Assembly: GCA_037952775.1 (NCBI GenBank)
Contig: JBANAY010000004.1
Location: forward strand, 7,874,001-7,938,000
Direction: 5' to 3'
DNA from: Clonostachys chloroleuca
Taxonomy: Eukaryota > Ascomycota > Sordariomycetes > Hypocreales > Bionectriaceae
DNA: 64,000 bases
Shown: in pieces, positions 23,749 through 35,285 of the stretch
How positions within the stretch are numbered: the first letter of the stretch is position 1
Layout: every line of letters begins with the position of its first letter
Notes under the pieces: generated by a model
What the model saw: the letters and a program-made list of their open reading frames with translations, nothing else
Database searches by the model: none
Told to the model about the DNA's origin: nothing
Translations under genes and position numbers: made by a program

Positions 23749-25530
23749 TCACTCGTCCCGGAATAACTCGTTAAACACGACCGCTTGGAGATTGCAAGAG
23801 AGTCTATTAGGAACGCCTCGCGGATCTACAGTCCTCCGGGGCCCGTCAAAGACCGCTGTCCCGAAGGGCTTGGCGGTATGCCGGCGTGGCGTCTTTGATT
23901 CTTCCGTTTCTGACCAAGTATCGCAGTCTGAATCAGCTACTTGATACTTGCGGAAAAACTCCATCTGTGACTGCCGAACACTTTCCGGAAGAGTAGCCGG
24001 CATCGAATTTCGCCTCGAGCGAGGTGTCTCTGCCGATGTGTCAGACACGGATCCACCAGACACTGTCCGATCAGATCCATGTCCTTTATATGCCGTGTAA
24101 AAGCTTCCGGTTCTGTCAGATTCTAAACAATCTGACAAGGTTGCCTTTTCATTGACATAGGGCCATGTAATAGCTGGCCACTGTTTGAGAATATGCCTAG
24201 CCGACGCTCGTTTTTCGGGTTTCGTGGACGCCATCTTTCTGAACGGCTCAATGAGCGAGTGCCTTCTCGACTCGATCTTGCGCACCAGATCATGAACTTG
24301 ATGGTGGCTATTGCACTTCAAGCAGTCCTTCGCGAAACCATCGATATCGTATACCACGAGCATGGTCACATAGAGCGCCCAGACATCAACCTTGGTCGTC
24401 AATTTGACGCAGTATTCGAATGTCTCTGGTGCCATGAAGACCATAGTCCCCGCGGATAGCCAGCTGCGCGAGAAGACGGACGTACACTTGCTGAGACCAA
24501 AGTCAGCAAGGACGAAACGATACCTCCCCTTTGATCTTGTGCTGAACAGGATGTTTTGGGGCTTGACATCGCAATGGACGATTCCTTTGTTATCCAAGTA
24601 ATGCAAAGCCTCAAGCATCTGTTTCATAACGGACTTTCCGATTTTCAATTGGTGTATGCTCTTCGAAGGCTCTTTCATTGAATTGGTGTCGTGGATGAGC
24701 GAGGCCAGGCTTCCTTCCTCAATTCTCAGGAAGATTTTTGGTCTTGCTTCATCCAAGCCACTGGCCGAGATGAACTTGACGATATGTGGGTGTTTCAATT
24801 TTGCCAGATTTTTCACTTCGCTCTTGGCAAATCTCTGAAGCAAAAACTTTGGAAACCGCTCTGGTCTGCTGTCGTTCTTCTTGTAAGTTTTGAGGGCCAC
24901 CACGGCTCCAGTATCAAGGTCGATAGCCTTGTACACTATTCCGCAGCGTCCAGAGCCCAGAATTCCGGCCTTGACACACCGGTTGATATCTTTGGTTGAT
25001 GAGCGGGAGTCGACGCGCGCATCAGGATTTCGCATCGTGAAAAGAACTTTGCCCCTTACTAAGGCATCTTCGACATCGCCGGACCACACCAACTTGAATT
25101 TAATCTTGTGATGGCGGCCGATGTTGAACAGTTCATACTTTCCAGGGGTCATTGCAACCTTGCGAGATCTTCTCTCAGGGAAAACATGGCCGCCCACCTG
25201 TGTTGTGTTGTTGTTTGACTTGTCGTGGAGCATCACCACTCCAGTCTCAGGATTGATCTTGAAGCAGCAATGAATGTCTGAAATGCCATCATCACCACCC
25301 TCAACGGTGATGTCGCCCTTGTGCCCTAGAGTGAGGAGTGTTTTGCCGCCTTTCGCAGAAGGGATGACCCCGACGGAAAGTGCTACAGTCCCGATCTCCT
25401 CCTCTGCTCTCTGGCTGGCACGAAACTCGGAGTTGGCGGGGGAGGTGACAACCTTTATAGCTTTACGGTTGGCCGGTGCGAGATAGAACAAATGGATACC
25501 GGGTACGGCTACGGAGCTCCGGTGTGACAT
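23749..25530 (-). CDS. FHA-domain serine/threonine protein kinase, about 593 aa
   Basis: Single long frame. I chose the ATG at 25530 (MSHRSSVAVPGIHLF) because a likely splice acceptor (TTTTCTAG) lies just upstream; the frame is open to 25728, so an earlier start is possible. An FHA-like phosphopeptide-binding region is seen at about 67-140 (LTLGHKGDI, ISDIHCCF). The kinase domain follows: glycine loop LGSGRCGIVYKA (about 191-202), VALK lysine (about 214), HCDVKPQN catalytic loop (about 319-326), DFG (about 343-345), APE (about 367-369). The usual HRD arginine is Cys. The order FHA then kinase recalls Rad53/Cds1 (Chk2), but the divergence and the Ser-rich tail suggest a lineage-specific kinase, not the checkpoint enzyme itself. 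Confidence 0.82.
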   Translation of the reverse strand: MSHRSSVAVPGIHLFYLAPANRKAIKVVTSPANSEFRASQRAEEEIGTVALSVGVIPSAKGGKTLLTLGHKGDITVEGGDDGISDIHCCFKINPETGVVMLHDKSNNNTTQVGGHVFPERRSRKVAMTPGKYELFNIGRHHKIKFKLVWSGDVEDALVRGKVLFTMRNPDARVDSRSSTKDINRCVKAGILGSGRCGIVYKAIDLDTGAVVALKTYKKNDSRPERFPKFLLQRFAKSEVKNLAKLKHPHIVKFISASGLDEARPKIFLRIEEGSLASLIHDTNSMKEPSKSIHQLKIGKSVMKQMLEALHYLDNKGIVHCDVKPQNILFSTRSKGRYRFVLADFGLSKCTSVFSRSWLSAGTMVFMAPETFEYCVKLTTKVDVWALYVTMLVVYDIDGFAKDCLKCNSHHQVHDLVRKIESRRHSLIEPFRKMASTKPEKRASARHILKQWPAITWPYVNEKATLSDCLESDRTGSFYTAYKGHGSDRTVSGGSVSDTSAETPRSRRNSMPATLPESVRQSQMEFFRKYQVADSDCDTWSETEESKTPRRHTAKPFGTAVFDGPRRTVDPRGVPNRLSCNLQAVVFNELFRDE

Positions 25531-28516
25531 GGAGTTGTCGCCATACCTAGAAAATGAGTATCTGCACATGGTAGTCAAGAGTTCGGGCCATACACTTTCA
25601 GTCGAGGGTGAGGGTCGTGATGGACAGAGAATGTTTTTCGAGCAAATGCTGAAGGATAGATGGGAGCTAACCAGATCAACCAACTCCATCTCTTTATATC
25701 TAGGTATTTCAAGACTGTCTGGTAACAATGCTGAAACTTGAACTATCGGCCTTTGTTCACAAACAAATCCTCGAACAAAACTAACTAAACTAAAGAGTTA
25801 GATAATTATCCTAGGGTTAAACGACCAGCAAAAAAACAAAGAGTTAACATTCCCGTCAAGAAACTGCGCTCGTGGTGATTCCACTTCTTTCCATTTGTCC
25901 ATTTCACAGTGATGCCTTATTGGGTAACATGGACGGAACCTGAGTCTGCACACATGACTTGAGCTCAGTGAAAGAGCGAGGAAAGACATTGCTGGGCCAC
26001 GTGTACTCTAATTTGTTGTGTGGATAGCTGGTAGTGAAATTCACTTGGGCTTTTGGGTCTTTATTAGTACCAGGGTTTGACTACATGTGTTGTGTACTTC
26101 TTTGTGCTAAGGCTTAGACCGAGAGTAGGAAGTAGCCGAAAGTGATTAGGTGTAACGTGCATGTTTCGCATCTTATCACGCACCTTCACCACAGGGGTAT
26201 GATGCAGAGATCTAACAGACCTTTGTGTCAATCTATCGGTGGTGAATGCTAAATTGAGAAAATAGACCCCTAAAACTACAGGGTAGTTACGTGTTGATGC
26301 CCAAACATCGTGATGAGTGGCATGTCTGTAGGGTAGACTCGACGGATCAGAGACCAACTGTGGCTAGTAGCTTCGGTTTCAACTGTGGCTGGTATCTGGG
26401 GCTGGTATCTGGGCTGATCCCTGTGGCTTGCGTCTGACCCAATGTGGCCTTGCGCGCGCGATGGCAGATTTACGACGAGGCAATTCAACGATGATTAATG
26501 GGACAAGGATCACGATGGGATGATTCTTAAAAATCCACTCAATCAAGGAGCGGACCCACCCCATTGCATTCCTCCAGCAACCTGTTGGGGAGCAACACCC
26601 ACCAGAGCTCTCCCATCAGCAGAGACCGTTCTCACGCGGGCTCAAAAGCCGGAAGGATGGGGAGAAGTCATCCCCTGCTCCCAGAGCCAAATGCCCAGAG
26701 CCAAGGGTTGTTTATATAATCCGTCGATTATTTTCCTCTTTGACGGTTTTTTAATTTCGGGGTTCGGGCACAACGGGACTTCTGGATCGCTATCGGCCAA
26801 ACGGTCTGGTTGGCTGATCTCGATGTTGCGGTGCTCACTCACTCCGTGGCGGCACTGCCTCCATCGTGCATCGTGGATTACAGTCAGATCCTCGGCTATG
26901 AGTGCGGCTGGGCTGAGACAGTTCTGTCACTCCTTCCTGCTGCCATCGAATTCAGTATGCACGATATTCCTCTCTGGAGATCACCAGATCGTTAGATAAC
27001 GACTCCAGGTCTTTGGAATGGGGATGTTGAGAATTGACCTGCTGGTTTAGGTCTGGAGAACCACGGTGACCCTTGGAGACGACCCTCGAGCGCTGGATGC
27101 TATTTACAGTGACGTGCAAGGATGGGGGCTAGACGTGCTACGGGAGGGCCTGGTAACAAGCACGCCAACCAAGCAGCCCTCACTTCTGGTAGCCTCGAGC
27201 TGGCTTTAAAGTCCATTTACTATTCCTGCGGGAATAAGCTGCATCAAGCGGCAAGTGGGAGCGTGCTACGTGCCCCCATGAATCACTATGTGGTAAATCA
27301 ATCTAGCGATGCTGGACAGCCCTCAGGGGAGTGTTTCGCGTCCCAGTTGATTAGGCTTACATAGCACAACAAGCAGCTCTGGCTACAGGGGAGATGCATC
27401 TAAATATAGGCGTCTGCTTCAGGGTCCAGAATTTTCCCACAGGACACCAAACCAGGCCAGTGAGAGCCAAGCAGCCTGTCTAATCTACGGTCGACCGTTG
27501 CTACCGGCGCCGATCCAAAGCAACCAGGTAATTGAACTTGGATTAGAGTACACGGTAGTTCTACTGCTAGCAGGGGTTTGATTCTTCCTGCTTTTATCAC
27601 CGCGCGTTCGGACATTTCGGACAGCTGGCCAGGACCATTACTGACGCCATGAGACAGAAAGGGCAATCCAGCGTAGAGCTGCAGAAGTATTCTGTAAGAA
27701 TTGAGAAGTAAGTAAAACTCCAGCTGGTAGATGTGGGCTCCTGTAGGTACGATGATGTGCAGCTTGTTTCGTGTGAAGAGAATAAATAAAACAAAACGTG
27801 AGTATTATCACCATTGGCGCTGAGACAGAGGTGACAGCCCCTCACGCCTAACACCAAAGAACCAGCACCCGCAGCCGAGGTGGAGGGTCGGTTTGGGTCT
27901 GGCAAGCATGGGAATATGCAGAATGATCGAGAAGTAGCGAATAGCAGCGCGCGATGGCCTAGCTGACTGCCTCTTAGCAATCATTACATCGCCGCCAGCA
28001 GACGCGATTTGGCCGGTGCACGGTCTAAGATTAGGCACGGGTCCCTTGCAAAACAGAGAAGAGGATCGGGAGTCGGGACCGGCCAGTCCCCGCGCCGCAG
28101 TCTTAGAGTGCGCACATGGTGCTACCAGGTGGAAGCCCAGTCTGTCTGTCCCATGCTCACTCACTCATCTAGGCTCGAAAGGGATCGCCTGAGTAAGTCC
28201 CCCACTGTTTCCCTGCTGGGCCAGTGAGTGCCACAGAGGTGCTCTTAATATATGCTGTCCGCCTCCGGCCGCGAGCTGCTTCGGATTGGCGAGATGTGTC
28301 TCTGACTGTTGAAACCATTTCTTTTCCTTTGGTCTGAGTATTTCCTTAGTTCCTTTGTCTGTCTCCTTGTTTCCTTTCTCTTCTTCTCAAGTGGCTGTTG
28401 CTTCTTTTCTGCACCTTCGCTGCTGGTCAGTTGTTTTGCCTTTGACTTCGACACCAGCAGATTGATTTCCTTTCGTTTCTTCCGCCCGCCCCGGCAAACA
28501 ACAACGCATACACACA
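25531..28516. other. long intergenic region, no gene supported
   Basis: Nearly 3 kb without a convincing ORF; the open frames at 26520-26999 and 27122-27364 have no protein-like pattern. A short direct repeat (GCTGGTATCTGGG twice) lies near 26390-26416. The last 200 bp (28320-28500) are rich in CT on the plus strand, as often seen just upstream of highly expressed fungal genes. Confidence 0.45.
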
Positions 28517-29707
28517 ATGGCTTCAGAGGATAGGTATTTTTACGCTAGCCTGGTCTTCCTGGTGTTGGCGCTCGTGGTAATCGTGCCATATGGCCTGCTC
28601 GCCTTCATGAAACTTCGTGCAGCCAGCAAATCCGCCCGCAGCGGTCTCCTCTGGATCCGAGCAACGGCCGTCCTGGTGGGAGTGTAAGCCACAGCCTCAG
28701 CCCCGCGCCAAGATCGAAGCCGACTGACTTGACATGTTGATTGTAGATGGATTGCTATATGGTTAGCCGAATTGAGCATTGCCACACACGTCCAAGTGGC
28801 CGGACCGACACCGTACGATCTCCGCGCATCGCTGTACCACCTCGAGGGAATCAAGACCCTGATCGGCTTCACCACCTTCGCCTCGATCGTCTACACCGAG
28901 CTCGAGCTCGTCATTACCCTCGAAGATACCGACCAGACCCCGATCTACCGATACTTTTGCTGGGGTGTCTACGCTGTCTCCATGATGCTCAACATGGCCC
29001 GATTTGTCGTATACGAAGTCGCCCTCGTTAAGCCCGACGTGGCAAAGCTCGGAAGCGTTTCTGAAAAGCTCGAACTCGTCATCGCCGTCCTCATTGCCGT
29101 GTTCTCCATGGTCGGTGTCCTCGCCCTCATGCTCTACCGCATGATCCTCCACGAGACCGTGAGTAGCCGTTCTCGCCTAGTATTATATACGAAGACTTGG
29201 CATATTAACGTTGTGACGTAGGACTTTATCGTGCTTGCCCTCGCCTACGGCCTGACATTCGTTCGCCAGCTTGTCAGCGTTGTGCAGGTTGTATTGATGG
29301 ACACGGATGGACACAAGGCCGACGACTTCCCCCTGGACGGCAATTGGCGCCGGCTGGTCGATGTTCTCGTTATTGGATGGACCGTTGTCGCCTCCGTCGC
29401 CATGATCTACACCGTCGTGGCCAAGAACACCGAGTCCCAGTACTACGACGGGGCGTCCGACACTGCCTCGCTCTGCAGCAGGAGGTCCGACAAGTCGTTC
29501 AACTGCAAGGACAGCGTGACCTGGGACAACTTCTCCGCCGAGGCGCTGGAGAAGTTCAAGGCTGACGTGCAGCGCAACTCGATGAACCGGAGCGTCAAGG
29601 TGCAGCGGACGTCGATGCTTCGTGAGTCGATGAGCCACCGGGAGTCGATGCAGGGCGTGGTGAACCCGAACCGGAACTCGATTCACCACAAGATCATCAA
29701 GTCGTGA
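28517..29707 (+). CDS. seven-helix membrane protein with Arg/Ser-rich tail, 354 aa, two introns
   Basis: I read join(28517..28683, 28747..29158, 29222..29707); both introns are 63 nt, which is divisible by three. Seven hydrophobic helices can be counted (for example FLVLALVVIVPYGLLAF near the N-terminus and LVDVLVIGWTVVASVAMIYT as the last). They are followed by an approximately 110-residue hydrophilic tail carrying repeated basic-Ser motifs (RNSM, RTSM, RESM, RESM, RNSI), which look like kinase target sites. The topology is that of a receptor or a fungal integral membrane protein; I cannot place it in a named receptor class. The ATG sits in a good context (CACAATGG) after a CT-rich leader. 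Confidence 0.75.
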
Positions 29708-29814
29708 TGTGCTGGCATCACGATCACCAGTGTTTCCTATCGTCTTGATCACCATTAGCGTTTCCTTACGGGCATACAAAACATTCACGGGGTGGGGTGT
29801 TGGAATAGGTTGGA

Positions 29815-29970
29815 GATTTTTACTCTTCTTTTCTTCTTTTCATCTTTTCTCTTTTTTCTCTTCTTCTCTCTTCTCTCTTCTCTTCTTCTCTTCTTCTCTT
29901 TTCTTCTTTTCTCTTCTTCTCTTTTCTTTTTCTGCTTTTTACCTCTTCTCTATATCTTATTCTTAGTCTT
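29815..29970. repeat. long polypyrimidine (CTT/TTC) low-complexity tract
   Basis: About 150 bp are almost only C and T on the plus strand, immediately downstream of the seven-helix gene, probably in its 3' UTR. It is a simple repeat and any ORF in it is spurious. Confidence 0.85.
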
Positions 29971-30375
29971 TCCTTAACTACATTAACGGAGCCCCACGAT
30001 ACCATGTATCTGATACCAATTTGTGTTCATCGGGGAGTTATGGTGGAATACAAAATTTCATTCACCACTGAATAAAACTACATCTTCTGGACCACCACCA
30101 GGCATCATCACCTAATCAACTGCCCACCAATCTGCCTCATGAAGTAATCGTGCATGAATACGACATATCTCTGATCGATCGTAGCGCCTTGGCCGTAGAT
30201 CCCGCCACGTTGGCCCTACGTCATGCCTCTGTCGTCGGGCGACTCTGGGGCTGAGAAGGCTCCGGTTTTATGGGCGATACAGCTGCACGACAATCATGTG
30301 GCCCGGCTAATCACCAGGCAACAGGGCGGTGTCGGTGTGCGCATTCTGAGGGTGTACATCACCAAGTGTTACTGA

Positions 30376-30382
30376 TATAAAA
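30376..30382 (+). promoter_or_regulatory. TATA-like box upstream of the glycine-rich peptide
   Basis: TATAAAA lies 207 bp before the ATG at 30583. A GTAAGT donor at 30472 followed by CCCCAG at 30513 could mark a short intron in the leader. Confidence 0.3.
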
Positions 30383-30582
30383 GCCTGCGCTCTTCGCCTG
30401 CTCTGCGTCGGCGCATTCCTCTTTCTAACCATCGAGTCAACGTGTCGGTTGCTATAAACAGTATATCTGACGTAAGTCAGCCTGCAGCGCATTACCTCTC
30501 ACACCATCCCCAGGGTCTAATCCTCTGGCAGAAAAGATAAAAACACATCAACATCTCACAGAATTTACGAGCTATTGAAATC

Positions 30583-30699
30583 ATGGGAAATTCCTCGAGT
30601 AAGGGCTCGCGGGGCGGTAGCTACGGCGGTGGTGACGGGGGAGGCAGTGGAGATGGAGGCGGCGGCGGCGGCGGCGGTGGAGATGGTGGTGGATGCTAA
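30583..30699 (+). CDS. 38-aa glycine-rich peptide with N-myristoylation-like start
   Basis: This is a complete small ORF, too short for a usual gene caller. It starts MGNSSSKGSRGG, which fits the N-myristoylation rule (Gly at 2, Ser at 6, Lys at 7). It continues as GGGDGGGSGDGG-type repeats with Asp spaced in Gly, and ends DGGGC, with a Cys as the last residue. A modified Gly2 and C-terminal Cys would make a doubly lipid-attached peptide. The codons vary (GGT, GGC, GGA, GGG), so the tract is not a pure trinucleotide repeat. A TATA-like box and possible leader intron precede it. Function is unknown, and low-complexity DNA is the alternative explanation. Confidence 0.45.
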   Translation: MGNSSSKGSRGGSYGGGDGGGSGDGGGGGGGGGDGGGC

Positions 30700-32824
30700 G
30701 ACGGGAGCTGTGTCGATGGGCTGTGTTCAATAGTAGTTTCAGAGCATGTTGTGAAGTCATAGCATCATTGAGCAGCTAGATTATCTACTGCCATCATTTA
30801 CATCGACAAGTATACTTTGAATCACAACGATGAGCCTTCATAGTGATTTTTGTCGAAACTTACAAGAACTCGGACGAGAAGTTGGATCCCATGTTCCAAG
30901 TTTGGTGGTGAGATGACGGAATGAGCTGGGCCAGTACTCTATTTAGGCCATACGCGAGACAAAAGTCTGTAATATGGCCCCCAGATACAGGGAATGCCAC
31001 ACCAAAGTTCCCTTACCATGGCCGCCGGACTTGATGGAGTGAGACTTGATATTGAATGACTACATATACTGAGGCGTAGATGCGTATGACCTACGGGAGT
31101 AAAGTTAAGTAAATGTTGAATTGGAAATAAAGCTATCAAAGGGAAGAAAGATAGTATAGTGTTGGCTACTGAGTAGAGTATTAGCTGTATATATTAAGCC
31201 GATGTCTTCTGAGCATAGCTGGTAAGCTGGAGTTTACTGACTCCTATCTAAATTGTTCAATCAATCGTTTGCTTATAGGGCTGGCCAAACTCACTTTTGG
31301 TCAGCAGAATCGTATATATATCGAGTATTGAACGCTGCGAGCCTTCTTCACGATCCAGTAGAGGAGATGAGTGCTGACTTACAGCACAGGCAGAGTTGCA
31401 CCTCATTTCAGACCAAGCTCTTGTAAAGAAAGATGGAGGCCATTGAATCCTATGGAAAGCTCTCTGCATGATGATTACTTGACAGTGCCCATCCCATGTT
31501 CTGGCTGGACGTCAGCATATAAGAGCACGTTGATAGATATGGATTTAGATATGCTGATGCGAAGAGAAGAATACTAACTAGATTGCATGAGTAAAAGGAA
31601 AAGGAAAGAAAACCGAGCCAACCCAGACAGCTATGAGGAAACAAGTTTGGATTAAATGCGTTATAGCCACCTTGACTTCGCAGATACAGTCACAAAGCTG
31701 AATGTGAGTGAGAGTAACCGGCACAACCACCGATGTACAAAAAAAAAAGCTGGACCAGTGCCCGAGAGCTTTAACTTCTACTCTAGCATTCAATTGTTTT
31801 CTAAGGTTGAAAAGCATTGAACCAGTTTCTCCTTCACGTCAGACATTGACCTCCATATCCACGAAGAGGATGGCACGAACTGGTTTTCTAATATTTTGCA
31901 TTCTAATTAGGTAAGATAATGGCAAAGATATAGCCTTAACCTATCCCAACGTCATTCCTGTGGTTCTGAGGCAAATCAAAAACCACAGTACGGCAAAGAG
32001 CAGCGAGAGACCGGGAGGCAGCTGGACATTACTTCACTCGCTATCGCAACACGTTAGAGAAGAACGGCGATGAAGATACAATCGAGGACAAGAGAGTTTG
32101 GCTTACATGTTCGCAAGAACTGGGCGGAGAAGAGAAAGAGTCTAGTGCTGCCTGTGCCTCTCTGGCCCTATCATTTGCGCACTGCGTGATATCAAGCCAT
32201 ATTCTTACTGTGTATTCTGAATAAGCAACGGTTTCACCTCACCATGAGCGACTGAGGTGCAAAATTGAGTTTTCCTTGGGGAAATAATGCCTACGTACTC
32301 CTCAAGAAACCAGGCAGTCTCGCGGGAAAGAGCATGTATCAAGTCTGGATAGTGTCGAGGCACTGAATTAGCAAGTAACCATATATCTGCCTGTCATGAA
32401 ACCACTCTAATCAGGCTATATACGGCATGAAATCTTCGGGACAATTCGCCGTGGACATAGAGTATCCATAACCTTAACCCTAACTTTATCTTAACAAGCA
32501 TTTTGATGGTAGGGCTGAGAAATGTCCTATTGTTCTCATTCGCAAACTCTTATCTAATTTAGAAATTGGGTTTTATTTCTAATCCACACACTCGCCAATG
32601 CCAAGGTGGCCAGGTCGCGTATGGTCCTAAAATGTTTCCTTCTAGATGTTTGGGTCAAACCGGCTTTGTTTCTTTTCTTTCTTGACTCATATACGTTTAT
32701 GAAAGAGGCCCAGGAACGAGTTTCATGGGCAAATCCCAGAGGAATGTAAGTAGACTATCATACATGGAATTTCTTGCTTCATTGATAGTGGTTGATATTG
32801 GGGCTATACCTCATGACGACTACA
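30700..32824. other. intergenic, no gene supported
   Basis: About 2.1 kb of rather AT-rich DNA. The short ORFs around 31257-31914 show no protein-like pattern. Nothing else was seen. Confidence 0.45.
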
Positions 32825-34046
32825 TCAGTATTTCTGTCGCTCTAGGTCCTTAGTGTACTGCTCTCCATCCACTCCGCTAAAGGTTATGTCAAATCCTCTA
32901 CTGGTGAAATTATTTGTGAGTTGAAAACCCCCTTCTTCCTCCTCTCTCGATCTCCCTGATCGTCCAGATGATTGTTTCCCTCCCCTATCAGTCGAGACCC
33001 AACCACTGAGGCGATACCAGTAGTTTCGCAAAAACGAAGGGCCAGCCCAGCTTCTCATGTTGATTTTACCTATCCGAACAACAAGAGGCCAGCACACTGG
33101 AAGACACGCGCACACTATCCCAGTGCCGCAGTGAACACTAGTCCAGACCTGTGTGTGGAAAAAGGATGGTTGGCGGCTTCCGGGGAGGTAGCCAAAGATG
33201 GCTTTGAGAAGTCCTGATAAGATCACGCTTTGTGGATGAAACTTGTCAGTACATTGAACTAGCAGAGGATCGAACAAATAGCTACTTACACGACACCTAT
33301 CATGAAGACGGACGCCACCGCAATCTTTTGTCTAATGCTCAAGTGCAGCCCGAGCACGATCTTGATTGGCAGGATGATAATCAAGATATCGATCACAGCC
33401 TCAGCAAGGCCGGAGGCGAACCAGAAGATGTTGTAGTTGAAGCAGTACCGCGGGTCAGACAGACTGTTGATCCATGTATCTCATAGGAAAGCAGTTCAGC
33501 AATTTGGCAACGGTACAGCCGATCCAGAATCCGATCACGATCGCAGCTAGAGCGAAGATGAGGCGGCGGAATAGCGCGTCGCAATCGAAAATTCGTTTAT
33601 ACATGAAGATGATAGAAAGCTTCGTTGTAGCAGAAACGGAAAAGTATACCATGCTCATCGTCCAGCTGAACTTGGTGTAAAGCTGGTCCTTTCGGGAGTA
33701 ATCGTGAGACTCAGTCTCTACGGTGGCCGTCGTTGGCCCCGTGGGATTCATACTGCTGGCTATAAAATTGAAAAGAAAAAAGTCAGTAATTGATTTTCCA
33801 AAGCATATGACCATATGTGCTATGGTATATCATGGTCATCCCCTCATTAACATGTAGTGGACACGAACCGTATATGGAGAGGACATCGATTCCAAGCATG
33901 AGCAGGAGTGATGCGAGGATCAACCAATCATCCCATTTTGCTCCCGATTTCAGAGCAAACTGTACATAGAAGCGGATTATGACTGCTAACACAGACAGGA
34001 TGGCAAAAGCGGCACCAACAGCAGTGATGGTGTCTTCATCTTTCAT
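32825..34046 (-). pseudogene. SAT4/PTH11-type rhodopsin-like membrane protein with one-base frame break
   Basis: Likely exons are complement(33869..34046, 33290..33759, 32825..33227), with introns 33760-33868 and 33228-33289. The start MKDEDTITAVGAAF is followed by helices and motifs of the fungal SAT4 (DUF3328-unrelated, rhodopsin-fold) family: KWDDWLILASLLL, then KFSWTMSMVYFSVSATTKLSIIFMYKRIF, NCFPMRY-W, IDILIIILPI and FGYLPGS, then VWTSVHCGTGIVCACLP. Within exon 2, near 33475, one extra base separates NCFPMRY from WINSLSDPRYC. No intron fits there because it would remove the conserved Cys. Corrected length would be about 349 aa. It may be a recent pseudogene or a sequence error. PTH11-like proteins are membrane receptors in some pathogens. 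Confidence 0.6.
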
Positions 34047-35285
34047 CTTGTCTGTGTTGGTGTTGAGTAGAAACGGAGCTCTGTTCGGAATGAGATCTGC
34101 CCTTGGGATAACCCTGACACGACGCGGGAACTCATTTGTGCATGAACATGGTTGGTGCTTGGCTCCGTCCACTCTTTGCTCATACACTTCTTGATTGGTC
34201 TTCAGAGCACGAATATGCATGTGCCTTGCTAATCCTGCATTGGACTTTGTGGCTTGGGCACAGCATGGGCGTCGGTTTATCTGACTGATTCAGCCTGCAG
34301 CCGGTAGGATTGTCTTTGAGTACTGTGCCGAACAGGGGGCGGGCCATTATGCATAAATGGATCTTTGATAAAAAGTCTCCTCGCAAAATGAATTCTTGGC
34401 AAGGATGGACCCAGTTCTTTCCTGCAACGTCTCAGGTGACATTAATCGGCGCTTGACGATGCTCCACGCAACACCACATCAAGAGATATGATGCGCTGCT
34501 GCCTTTTTCGCTTTAGTGTCTTCGCCGTCCTTGTTCAGGGAGGTTTGTAAGATTGTAACGCTAGATCTGGTCTGAACTGTCACAACCCTGTATCGCATGG
34601 CGTTCTGGTTGAGATAGCGATGTGTAGGCCACTATGCGGCACAATGGCATCTACTGCGAGTATCCAGAAACTAAAGGCTGTGGTGGACCTACACTTGAGT
34701 CCTGATCTCCCGAGATACCGGTCTCTTTCAGTTAAATAATTTTCTTCCAGCAACCGAGTGTGAGCATCTTGCGAGGTATACATATCTTCACCATATCATC
34801 CGGGCGACAAGAGCACAGTCAGCTCCGCAGAGGTATTATCGTTCCCCGATATGCTCCATCAGAGTGCGTGCCAGGCGTTTATCATGTCGTTGGTCCGCGA
34901 AAGTGGCGTTGCTCAGGGATTGGTTCGACTACCTCGAGCAATTTTCAGGCGCTTTTCTGCTGCCAACAGACATACGTAAGTACCTATTATCACTGTTCGT
35001 GCATTATGGATATGGCCCAAAAACAAACCCACAGCACATTTGGAAGCCCGTAAACAATGGTACATAACCCTGGCTGGTGCATGGCCCCAATGGCAGGCTA
35101 ATGCATCCTAATCACACCCGGCCAACACAATATCGGTCTCTGCCCGCCAAGCATGAAATCACGGAATGAACCTCCGCCTCTGTGCTTAAAACTGGAAAAG
35201 CACCTGGATGCCCTGAGAAGAGCATCTGGCACATTCCGTCGAACAATACCGCATCTAGTTGTCATTCGTCAGAACCCGTCCCACA
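34047..35285. other. divergent intergenic region with one exon-like stretch
   Basis: A plus-strand stretch near 34890-35105 reads like two exons joined over a GTAAGT...CCCACAG intron (34977-35035), giving LRDWFDYLEQFSGAF and later KQWYITLAGAWPQWQ before a stop. No start or family could be found. The rest is empty. Confidence 0.3.

Larger units (their letters stand above)
29708..30582. other. 3' flank and upstream region of the glycine-rich peptide
   Basis: This contains the pyrimidine tract at 29815-29970, then AT-normal DNA with a TATA-like box at 30376-30382. No other gene was seen. Confidence 0.45.

Noticed and set aside
26385..26420. Short direct repeat (GCTGGTATCTGGG) as a possible attachment site or CRISPR-like unit
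   Set aside because: There are only two copies, directly adjacent, in a eukaryotic intergenic region; a replication slip is enough to explain them.
26520..26999. 159-codon plus-strand ORF
   Set aside because: Composition is Cys/Pro/Ser/Arg-rich without hydrophobic core, domain or signal peptide, and it has no splice partner; it appears to be a chance ORF.
29815..30005. ORFs inside the pyrimidine tract
   Set aside because: They are pure low-complexity (Phe/Leu/Ser or Lys/Arg/Glu strings) and arise from the CTT repeat.
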